From assembly GCA_020725425.1 (NCBI GenBank), contig DYFA01000001.1, positions 1-40,599 on the forward strand: a stretch of 40,599 nucleotides of DNA, read 5' to 3'. Source of the stretch: Aneurinibacillus sp. Its GTDB lineage: Bacteria; Bacillota; UBA5301; DYFA01. Positions 32,266 through 39,522 of this stretch are shown here, piece by piece; positions within the stretch are counted from its first letter, which is position 1; each line of letters begins with the position of its first letter. Under the pieces are notes generated by a model. That model made no database searches. It saw only the letters and a program-made list of their open reading frames with translations, and was not told the origin of the DNA. The position numbers and the translations under genes are program-made.

Positions 32266-33044
32266 GCCCGCTCCTCCTTCCGCCGGGCCAGGGCGGCTGC
32301 GGCGTTCAGCGCCATGATGACGAGGAAGAGCACGATTCCTGTGGCGAAGAGGGCCTCCTGGTGGCGCCCGGAAGCGTAGCTCATCTCCAGAGCGATGTTG
32401 GCGGTGAGGGTCCGGGCAGGAGCCAGGAGCGAGTCGGGCAGGGCGGTCACGTTCCCGGTGACCATCAGAACGGCCATGGTCTCCCCGATGGCCCGTCCCA
32501 TGCCCAGGACGACCGCGGCGACGATCCCGGGCCGGGCGGCGGGGAGGACGACGCGGGTGAGCGTCTGCCACGGGGTGGCCCCCAGGGCGAGGCTCCCCTC
32601 CCGGTAGGTGCGGGGGACGGCCCGGATGGCGTCCTCGGCCACGGCCACGATGGTCGGCAGGACCATCACCCCGAGCAGCAGCGCCCCGGCCAACACGGAG
32701 AACCCCGGCCCGCCGAAGGCGGAACGGATCCAGGGGACGAGCACGGCCAGGCCCACGAAGCCGTAGACCACTGACGGGATGCCGGCGAGCAGGTCCACCG
32801 CCGGACGGAGCGCCCGGGCGAGCGGCGCCGGCGCCAGCTCCGCGAGGAAGGCCGCCATCCCCACCCCCAGCGGAACGGCCAGGAGCAGAGCGCCGGCGGT
32901 CACCAGAAGGCTCCCGGCGATCATCGGGAAGACGCCGAACAGGCCCTGCGCCGGCTCCCACTGGGAGGAGGCGATGAAACGCCAGGCTCCGAAGGAGAGG
33001 AAGAGGGGGAGTCCGCGGGCTGCCACAAAGAGGCCGATGATCAA
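32262..33044 (-). CDS. pstC: Phosphate ABC transporter permease PstC
   Basis: The permease motifs are complete: [39 protein letters not shown] and [20 protein letters not shown]. From TTG 33044 it has 260 residues and lacks most of TM1. The same frame stays open upstream to about 33226 and encodes plausible N-terminal sequence (AERAVERFLAFSAILAASAI), giving about 301 residues, the usual length, if translation starts at CTG 33167. An AAGGGGG site lies 8 bases before that codon. No ATG or GTG occurs in that stretch in any minus-strand frame. No pstS lies upstream; phoR does. I list the conventional TTG start but think the longer form is real. Confidence 0.85.
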   Translation of the reverse strand: MIIGLFVAARGLPLFLSFGAWRFIASSQWEPAQGLFGVFPMIAGSLLVTAGALLLAVPLGVGMAAFLAELAPAPLARALRPAVDLLAGIPSVVYGFVGLAVLVPWIRSAFGGPGFSVLAGALLLGVMVLPTIVAVAEDAIRAVPRTYREGSLALGATPWQTLTRVVLPAARPGIVAAVVLGMGRAIGETMAVLMVTGNVTALPDSLLAPARTLTANIALEMSYASGRHQEALFATGIVLFLVIMALNAAAALARRKEERA

Positions 33045-33261
33045 GATCGCGGAGGCGGCGAGGATCGCGGAGAAGGCCAGGAACCGCTCGACGGCCCGCT
33101 CAGCGCGGCGGCTCCGGGTGACCGCCGGGCGGGAGCGGGCGGCCTCCGGGAAGAGCTGCAGGAGCAGAGCGATCGCCCCCTTGTCTCGCTTCTCTTTCCA
33201 GGCTACAGGCGGGAGTTTGCCAGCGCTTTAAGAGGAAGTTAAGTTTTTGTTACAGCCGCGG

Positions 33262-35043
33262 TCAAGGAAGGGGAAGGGCGACGGAGAAGCGGGCGCCGGC
33301 GCCGGGGGCGCTTTCCAGCCAGACCCGCCCGCCGTGTCGCTCGACGATGTGCTTCACGATGGCGAGGCCGAGGCCGGTCCCCCCGAGCTGGCGGGAGCGG
33401 GCCCGGTCCACCCGGTAGAAGCGTTCGAAAAGGCGGGGCAGGTGTTCCGGCGGGATGCCCGGCCCGGTGTCGGCCACCCGGACCACCACCTCCCGCCGCC
33501 GGTCAGGATAGGAGACCTGCTCAGCGGCCACCTCCACCCGCCCCCCTTCCGGCGTGTACTTCACTGCGTTGTCCACCAGGTTGCGCAACACCTGCTCGAG
33601 CAGGTCCTCGTCACCCGGAACGGGCGGCAGGTCGGGGGGCACCGCTGCCTCCAGGGTCACCCGCTTGGCCTGGGCGGCCGGCTCGTAGAAGGCGAGAGTG
33701 CGCTGGATGAGGGCGCCCAGGTCCACGGGGCTCGAGCGCAGCGCAAGAAGGCCCGACTCGAGACGGGAGAGATCCAGAAGGTCGTCGACCAGGCGAGCCA
33801 GGCGGGCGGTCTCGGCGGCGATGATCCCGAGGAAGCGGTGGAGGGTGGCGGGGTCGTCGGCCGCCCCGTCCTGCAATGTCTCAACGAACCCCTGGAGCGA
33901 GGTGAGGGGGGTCCGGAGCTCGTGGGAGACGTTGGCCACGAATTCGCTGCGCACCCGTTCCAGGCGGCGAATCTCCGTCACATCATGGAGGACAGCCACG
34001 GCCCCGCTGATGGTGCCGTCCGGCCGCCGGACCGGAGCGAGGTGCGCCTCGTAGAGGCGCTCCGCAGGGGTGGTGGTAGCGATCTCCTTGACTTCGGCAG
34101 GCTCTCCGGCGAGCACAGCCGAAAACCCCTCCGCCAGGCTCGCCAGGCGGGCCACCGCCAGCACCGGCTGGCCGAGAGCCTGCTTCTCCTCGACCTGGAA
34201 GGCCCGTTCGGCAGCCGCGTTGAAGAGCGCGATCCGGCCACGGGCGTCGGTAGCGATGACCACGTCGGACAGGCTCTTCAAAACCGCCTCCACCTCGCGT
34301 CGCTCCTCCTCCGTCTGGGCCAGCATGGCCGTGAACTCGCGGGCGAGGTTGTTCAGCGACTCCGCCAATTCTCCGAGTTCCCCCGGGAGGCCGGCGTAGA
34401 CCCGGCACCCGAGGTCGCCCGCCGCCATACGCTTGGCGACCCGGCTCATCTCTGTCACCGGCCTGGCCAGCGCCCGGGCGAGGAGGTAGCCGGCGCCGGC
34501 CGAGAGAGCGGCTGCCGCCAGGGCGGCCAGGAGGATGTTGGCGGCAAGGCGGCGGAGCAGGCGGGCCTGGCTGGTAAGGCTGATCGCCAGGCGGACGACG
34601 GCCGCCGGGGTTGCGGGATCGGACCGGACGAGGCGGGCAGCATAGAGCATAGGGGCGTCCAGGGTCGCGCTCCACCGGGTGGCGCGGCCGGTGCCGGCGG
34701 CCAGGGCCTGCCGGACCTCGGGCCGGCCGGCGTGGTTCCCCAGGGTGGCAGCCGGCGCCTCCGAGTCGGCCAGGACGGTGCCGTCGGGGGTGATCACGGT
34801 CAGCCGGGCCTGAGCGAGCCGCCCCAGCCGGACTACCTGCCGCTCCAGGGCGGGGCCGCGTTCCCCCGCCGCCAGCGGGGCGGCGAGGCTCTCCGCCACC
34901 ACTTCGAGGCGGGCTTCCAGGTCCGCCTCGCCCTGGCGCACCAGGTAGCTGCGGGCGGTCAGGAGGCTGGCCGCGCCCACAAGGCCTGAAGTGAGCAGGA
35001 TCAGGAACAGATAGGAGCGGCTGATGCGCCTCAGGAGACCCAC
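33262..35043 (-). CDS. phoR: Phosphate-sensing histidine kinase PhoR
   Basis: The 593-residue membrane kinase contains TM1 (about 11-30, YLFLILLTSGLVGAASLL), an extracellular region 31-165 of PhoR type, TM2 (about 169-190), HAMP (190-245), PAS (255-355, SDVVIATDARGRIALFNAAA) and HisKA with His374 in FVANVSHELRTPLTSL. The ATPase domain has N box NLVDNAVKYTPEGG, G1 VADTGPGIP, F box LFERFYRVDRARSR and G2 GTGLGLAIVKHIVERHGG. GTG 35043 lies 4 bases behind the phoP stop. It should phosphorylate PhoP at low phosphate and be checked by PhoU and Pst. The presence of a large extracellular domain follows the Bacillus/Clostridium PhoR layout. Confidence 0.92.
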   Translation of the reverse strand: MGLLRRISRSYLFLILLTSGLVGAASLLTARSYLVRQGEADLEARLEVVAESLAAPLAAGERGPALERQVVRLGRLAQARLTVITPDGTVLADSEAPAATLGNHAGRPEVRQALAAGTGRATRWSATLDAPMLYAARLVRSDPATPAAVVRLAISLTSQARLLRRLAANILLAALAAAALSAGAGYLLARALARPVTEMSRVAKRMAAGDLGCRVYAGLPGELGELAESLNNLAREFTAMLAQTEEERREVEAVLKSLSDVVIATDARGRIALFNAAAERAFQVEEKQALGQPVLAVARLASLAEGFSAVLAGEPAEVKEIATTTPAERLYEAHLAPVRRPDGTISGAVAVLHDVTEIRRLERVRSEFVANVSHELRTPLTSLQGFVETLQDGAADDPATLHRFLGIIAAETARLARLVDDLLDLSRLESGLLALRSSPVDLGALIQRTLAFYEPAAQAKRVTLEAAVPPDLPPVPGDEDLLEQVLRNLVDNAVKYTPEGGRVEVAAEQVSYPDRRREVVVRVADTGPGIPPEHLPRLFERFYRVDRARSRQLGGTGLGLAIVKHIVERHGGRVWLESAPGAGARFSVALPLP

Positions 35044-35046
35044 GCG

Positions 35047-35748
35047 CTACACCTTCTCCCGCAGCCGGTAACCGAGGCCGTGGACCGTCTCGATGAGCTG
35101 GGGATCGGCCGGATCCTTCTCCACCTTCTGCCGGAGCCGGCGGATGTGTACGTCGACGGTGCGGGTGTCCCCGGCGAACTCGTAGCCCCAGGCGCGGTCG
35201 AGCAGGGTTTCGCGGGAGTAGACCCGGCCCGGATGGGCCATGAGGATGGCCAGCAGGGCGAACTCCTTCGGCGTCAGGTAGACAGGGCGGCCCTCGACGA
35301 AGGCCTCGTGGCGCTCCTGGTCGAGCAGGAGCGGCCCGTGGCGCAGCACGAAGCCTCCGGTGTCGCCCGTCGCCGGGCGCTCGTCCGCTCTCCGCAGGAC
35401 AGCCTTCACCCGCGCCACCAGTTCCCGGGGGCTGAACGGCTTGATCAGGTAGTCGTCGGCTCCCATCTCCAGCCCCTCGACCCGGTCCTGCTCGGCCGTC
35501 CGGGCGGTGAGCATGATGATGGGGACCGGGCTCTCCTCCCGGATGCGCCGGCAGACGGTAAAGCCGTCGAGCCGGGGAAGCATCAGGTCGAGCAGGACCA
35601 GGTCAGGCTGCTCGGTGCGGAAGAGAGCCAGTGCCTCCTCGCCGTCCGCCGCGGACACGACGGCCAGGCCCGCCCGCTCCAGGTTGAACTGGACGAGCTC
35701 CCGGATGGCCGGCTCGTCATCGACTATCAGAACCTTGCGGGGCGCCAT
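35047..35748 (-). CDS. phoP: Response regulator PhoP (OmpR/PhoB family)
   Basis: The 233-residue regulator has a receiver domain (VLIVDDEPAIRELVQFNLER; phospho-acceptor Asp54 in LVLLDLMLPRLDG; Lys103 in DDYLIKPFSPREL) and a C-terminal winged helix (LTPKEFALLAILMAHPGRVY; SRETLLDRAWGYEF; TRTVDVHIRRLRQKVEKDP). It should activate the Pho genes under phosphate limitation. The start at 35748 lies 32 bases inside the end of the upstream phosphatase gene, so translation may be coupled and phosphatase and regulator share one transcript. Confidence 0.93.
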   Translation of the reverse strand: MAPRKVLIVDDEPAIRELVQFNLERAGLAVVSAADGEEALALFRTEQPDLVLLDLMLPRLDGFTVCRRIREESPVPIIMLTARTAEQDRVEGLEMGADDYLIKPFSPRELVARVKAVLRRADERPATGDTGGFVLRHGPLLLDQERHEAFVEGRPVYLTPKEFALLAILMAHPGRVYSRETLLDRAWGYEFAGDTRTVDVHIRRLRQKVEKDPADPQLIETVHGLGYRLREKV

Positions 35749-37174
35749 CGGCCTCCTCCTCCGCGGTATAGTTCGCCAGTGCCTCCACCAACACCCTTCC
35801 TTGCGCCCCGGCCGGGGCCGGCAGGTTCAGCAGGTGGGCCAAGGTGGGGGCGAGATCGACGGCGTAGACGGGCGTGTCGATGATAACGCCCTTCCGGATG
35901 CCCGGCCCTGCCAGCGCCAGGAAGATGCGGTGGGACGAAGGGTCCAGCGTGTCGTGTTGCCCCCGCGCCGGATAGGACCGGGCGCTATCTGCCTTGAAGT
36001 GGTTCGGCGGCTTCGGCCAGACCACCAAGTCGCCGCTCTGGGGGTGGGCCCCGCGCCGGGCCAGCTCCTCCCGGTCCAGGTGCCCGCCATAATACTCCTT
36101 CCCCGCCAGGGACTCCACCACTCGCCGGTACCCCTCGCTCCCGGGGTCCTCGCGGAAGGTCAGGTGGGCCTGGAGCCCGGCGGACCAAACCACGACCTGC
36201 GTGTCGGGGAAAGCGCTCTGCCCGGGGCGGAGGAACTGGACCCGGTAGCCGAGCCCGGCCACTGTCGCCAGAAGGTCCGGCAGGCTCGAGCGGCCGCTGA
36301 ACCCCGTCATCCCGTGATCGGAGGCGAGGGCGATGATCGTGCGTTCGTAGATCCCCCGATCCCGGAGAGCCTGCAGGAGCCGCCCCAGGAGTTCGTCCAT
36401 CCCTCCGAAGCCATAGGCCTCCGGGTCTTCGCCGGTGAGGTGCCGCACCGTGCGGTCGAGCCGCCCGGCCTCGTCGGGAGCGGTCGGGAGACCGAAGGCG
36501 GGGTGCTCGTTGTGGCCGAGGACATCCAGGTCGTCGGCGTAGATCGCCAGAAGGCGGGGGGGTTCCGGCATGACCACCCACTCATGCAGAGACTCGACCG
36601 GCGTCCCCTGAAGCAGGTCGACGGCTCGCGCCACCCGCTCGGCGAATCTCCCGCCCGGCTCGAGGTAAAGGTGTCGCGGGTTGTCCCACCACACTCCCCG
36701 GTCGAGCAGGGCGAACTGCTGGATGGAGGCAGTCGGCAGGCCGGCCCGGACGAAGACCTCCCCCAGCGTCTCGGCAGCGTTCTCCCGGCCCGTCTGCCGC
36801 AGGAGGTTCGCCTCCCGGTCGTAGCCCCGGTAGTAGTTGCCGTGGACGGCGGGCCAGGCGCCTGTCAGCAGGGTGGTCTGCATCGGGGCGGTGAGCGACG
36901 GCACCCCGGCCGAGGCGTTGGTGAACAGGACCCCCTCGGCGAGGAGCCGGTTCAGGTTGGGCGTTCCCGGGTAGGGCGGCTGGTTCGCCCGCTCGTACAG
37001 GTCGTACCCGAAGCCGTCCCAGTTGAGGTAGAGCACGTACAAGGAGCCTTCGTCCGCGGGCGGGAGGGCCGGAAGAACCGTATCTTGCGCGGCCGCCACC
37101 GGGCCGCCCAGGCAAAAGCCGAGGATAAGGCCGAGCAGGAGCCGATTCCCGGGATTGACACGTTGCGTCTTCAC
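35717..37174 (-). CDS. Secreted alkaline-phosphatase-superfamily phosphodiesterase/phosphatase
   Basis: The 485-residue protein has a signal peptide (NRLLLGLILGFCLGGPVAAA). It has the type I phosphodiesterase / nucleotide pyrophosphatase fold: LYLNWDGFGYDLYERA with metal-binding Asp53, the nucleophile region AGVPSLTAPMQTTLLTG (Ser93/Thr95), YADDLDVLGHNEHP, ALASDHGMTGFSG with the Asp-His metal pair, and a late His in RGQHDTLDPSSH. It probably frees phosphate from outside phosphoesters, which suits its place at the head of the Pho operon. GTG 37174 has AGGAG with 6-base spacing. The open frame continues far upstream as antisense to the cytochrome gene and is not part of the protein. Confidence 0.87.
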   Translation of the reverse strand: MKTQRVNPGNRLLLGLILGFCLGGPVAAAQDTVLPALPPADEGSLYVLYLNWDGFGYDLYERANQPPYPGTPNLNRLLAEGVLFTNASAGVPSLTAPMQTTLLTGAWPAVHGNYYRGYDREANLLRQTGRENAAETLGEVFVRAGLPTASIQQFALLDRGVWWDNPRHLYLEPGGRFAERVARAVDLLQGTPVESLHEWVVMPEPPRLLAIYADDLDVLGHNEHPAFGLPTAPDEAGRLDRTVRHLTGEDPEAYGFGGMDELLGRLLQALRDRGIYERTIIALASDHGMTGFSGRSSLPDLLATVAGLGYRVQFLRPGQSAFPDTQVVVWSAGLQAHLTFREDPGSEGYRRVVESLAGKEYYGGHLDREELARRGAHPQSGDLVVWPKPPNHFKADSARSYPARGQHDTLDPSSHRIFLALAGPGIRKGVIIDTPVYAVDLAPTLAHLLNLPAPAGAQGRVLVEALANYTAEEEADGAPQGSDSR

Positions 37175-37459
37175 GCGGTTATCTCCTGGTTTGCCAGCTT
37201 TTTTCGCAAGTGAATTCCGGCTTTCGCCGAGGAATCCTCCTCGGTCCGACCGGCCGCCGCAGGAAGGAAATGGCCGCCTTGGCGGGCGGCCGCAATGTAA
37301 GGGAAATGTCCAGGCGGTGCTCGGGGAGCTGTGCGACGCCGGGGAGATCAGAGCCGTCTGCCGGTCCAGCCGCCTCCTCTGGGAGAGACTGGCGAGGCGG
37401 TAGGATTTAGGGAGGAGAGAAGTCCGCCGGCGCCGAAAAATGTCCGGCGGAGGGGCAAG

Positions 37460-38971
37460 ATGTCGAGGGGCGTGGCTGGTTTGGTCAGAGCGCCGAGAAC
37501 AGGCAGGTTCGCTGCAAGAGCGCCGATGAGGGCGCTGGCAGTGGCTCTGCTGTTGCTGCTGCCCGCCGCCATAGGGACGGCCGCCGCTGTCCGCAGACCC
37601 TCGCCGCACGGGACCCCCGGGGGGAAATCCCTCTGCCTCGACTGCCACGACCCCCACAGCGCAGGATTCAGCCGTCTGCTCCGCTTCCCGGCCGGGGACG
37701 AGGCTTGCTGGGCCTGTCATGGGAAAGACCCGGCCCTGCCGTTCCAGAGGGGCCAGTACGAGGTCTCGCCGCACTTCCGGGGCTTCGGCGGCCAGCCGCT
37801 CCCTGCCGCTCCGGCCCCTCTGACTCCGGCCCAGGCGGAGGAGCAGGCGGAGGAGGACGGCGCCTTCCCTGGATACGCCGCCGGACCGAACACCTCGACC
37901 TGCACCCGCTGCCACCAGCCACACGGGCGGGTCGCCCCCGGGCCGAAGCTGTTGCGCGCCGGCTCGGCCACCCCAGGACCGGAGGGCGGGATCAACGCCG
38001 CCTGCGGCTCCTGCCACCCGGCCAGAGTCCCGGAGCGGGCTGGACGGCGGAGCTTTGCAGGCCTGGCCGTGTACCGGGAGGTGCGCCACGCCGATCCCCG
38101 GCGGGGGGCGGTCTGGCCGGGGGCTACCGCCGCGCCGGGCCAGTGCACCGCCTGCCACGACCCCCACGGGACGCCCGACCCCTGGCTCCTGCGGGCCCGG
38201 TCCGGGACGGTCTGCTACCCCTGCCACCCCAAGCCCGACAGCCCAGAGAACCTCTGGACCGGCGAGAAGACGTTCCGACGGTCGGCCCACGCCGAGGTCT
38301 GCCTGGAGTGCCACAACCCCCACGGGGCGGTGAACCCGCAGACCGGCGCGGTTTACCCGAAGGCGCTGGTGGCGGGCGGGGCGGACCTGTGTTTCAAGTG
38401 CCACCCGCAGGTCGGCGAGCGGTTTGCGGAGAGCCGGAGAGTCACTGTCGCCTCCGGGCTGCGGTCCCGTCACCCGGTCGACCAGCCGGGATCCACGATC
38501 CGCTGCGTCTCCTGCCACAACCCCCATCAGGTGCGCGCCAAGTCGTCCGGCACCTATGCCGCTGCCCTGACCGACCCCGACACCGGAAAGCTCTTCGCCT
38601 GGCTGGGCGGAAGCGCCTCGCAGGAGTTCTGCCTCAAGTGTCATGACGGGAGCTGGCCGGGGGCGGCCAACATCGCCGCGGAGATGGCGAAGCCCACCAC
38701 ACTCGTCTCAGGGTTCGTCTGGTCGGGGAAGGGGATCAACCTCCATAACCTTCATCTGACCAGGTATCACAAGCAGAAATGTTCCGGCTGCCACGACCCG
38801 CACGCTACGGCGGTGTTGGAGGGGATCAACCGGGGTCACCTGCTCACCGGCTTAGTGGTGACCGCATACCAGGGCGGCTACCCTGGATATGAGGCCTGCG
38901 CGACGAACTGCCACCACGTACGGTGCGCCTCCTGTCACCCGGCGCCTCCCCAGTGGATCCGTGACCGCTAG
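37460..38971 (+). CDS. Multiheme cytochrome c (12 CxxCH plus one CxxxCH)
   Basis: The 503-residue exported protein has an N-terminal signal helix (MRALAVALLLLLPAAIGTAA). Twelve canonical heme sites are present: CLDCH, CWACH, CTRCH, CGSCH, CTACH, CYPCH, CLECH, CFKCH, CVSCH, CLKCH, CSGCH and CASCH. A thirteenth, CATNCH, has a three-residue gap. Several sites are followed by DPHG or NPHG-like turns, the pattern of doubled-CxxCH decaheme-type proteins that pair hemes. ATG 37460 follows GGAGGGG; ATG 37526 at the signal helix is an alternative. It should carry electrons outside the membrane, perhaps to a metal, a reductase or a partner cell. No reductase gene is adjacent. Confidence 0.88.
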   Translation: MSRGVAGLVRAPRTGRFAARAPMRALAVALLLLLPAAIGTAAAVRRPSPHGTPGGKSLCLDCHDPHSAGFSRLLRFPAGDEACWACHGKDPALPFQRGQYEVSPHFRGFGGQPLPAAPAPLTPAQAEEQAEEDGAFPGYAAGPNTSTCTRCHQPHGRVAPGPKLLRAGSATPGPEGGINAACGSCHPARVPERAGRRSFAGLAVYREVRHADPRRGAVWPGATAAPGQCTACHDPHGTPDPWLLRARSGTVCYPCHPKPDSPENLWTGEKTFRRSAHAEVCLECHNPHGAVNPQTGAVYPKALVAGGADLCFKCHPQVGERFAESRRVTVASGLRSRHPVDQPGSTIRCVSCHNPHQVRAKSSGTYAAALTDPDTGKLFAWLGGSASQEFCLKCHDGSWPGAANIAAEMAKPTTLVSGFVWSGKGINLHNLHLTRYHKQKCSGCHDPHATAVLEGINRGHLLTGLVVTAYQGGYPGYEACATNCHHVRCASCHPAPPQWIRDR

Positions 38972-39413
38972 CGGCGGTCGCTTGGTTCGCCTGCGCCTTC
39001 AGCGTGTCCATGTGCCGGACCGGCACCATCTCGATCTCGGCCGCCAGAAACCAATATGACCGGTAGAAGCCGTCTTCCCGGGAGAGCCACCGCCGGTGCT
39101 CGTAGAGGTCGAAGGTTCCTTCTCTGGTCTTAACCCGGTACCACCGGCGGCGCCACTCGTCGCTCCACCGCTTGACCACCCGGTAGATAGGGTAGGCCAT
39201 CTCTCCCTTCCAGAAACATCGGGGCTTGTAGCGGTCGTGCAAACAGAAGCCGACGTGGATCGGCTCATGCATCGTCCGGACGACCCGGGGCTCCTGGGCC
39301 TTCCCGAACCGCTCCAGGAAAGTATGCTGCTTGCGCTTCCGGATGGTCTTGCCCATCGCCACCATCCTCTTCTGGATGGCCAGTATGATTTCGTTGTTAA
39401 CGGTCTCCGCCAA
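38844..39413 (-). CDS. DUF6504-like protein
   Basis: The core (EPIHVGFCLHDRYKPRCFWK, YPIYRVVKRWSDEWRRRWYR, TREGTFDLYEHRRW, GFYRSYWFLAAEIE) looks like the small DUF6504-type fold: a beta-rich, Arg/Trp-rich domain often found near DNA polymerase and repair genes. TTG 39413 is chosen because AGGAGG lies 4 bases upstream; an ATG at 39362 has only a weak site. The last 50 residues (QATAASGHGSTGEAP onward) are low in complexity and run 128 bases into the antisense of the cytochrome c gene, so the true domain probably ends near 39000. Function unknown. Family assignment is from memory of the pattern. Confidence 0.6.
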   Translation of the reverse strand: MAETVNNEIILAIQKRMVAMGKTIRKRKQHTFLERFGKAQEPRVVRTMHEPIHVGFCLHDRYKPRCFWKGEMAYPIYRVVKRWSDEWRRRWYRVKTREGTFDLYEHRRWLSREDGFYRSYWFLAAEIEMVPVRHMDTLKAQANQATAASGHGSTGEAPGDRRRTVRGGSSSRRPHIQGSRPGMRSPLSR

Positions 39414-39467
39414 AAATCCTCCTGGCTTGGCAGGAGAATGGAAAAGAGCGCCCAATATTTAATAAGC

Positions 39468-39483
39468 ATTTGGATATGCAAAT
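39468..39483. promoter_or_regulatory. Near-perfect 16-bp palindrome between DUF6504-like gene and yedE
   Basis: ATTTGGATATGCAAAT is palindromic except at one central pair and lies in an AT-rich divergent promoter region. It is a candidate operator for either gene. A clear -35/-10 pair is not evident. Confidence 0.4.
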
Positions 39484-39522
39484 CATAAAGATATCTTCTA
39501 GACAAGGGGAGTGGCAAAGGGA

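Noticed and set aside
33247-34989. 580-residue plus-strand open frame
   Set aside because: It is antisense to phoR with biased composition and no motif; a shadow.
37175-38644. Long N-terminal extension of the phosphatase frame
   Set aside because: It is antisense to the cytochrome c gene. GTG 37174 with AGGAG and a signal peptide right behind it marks the real start.
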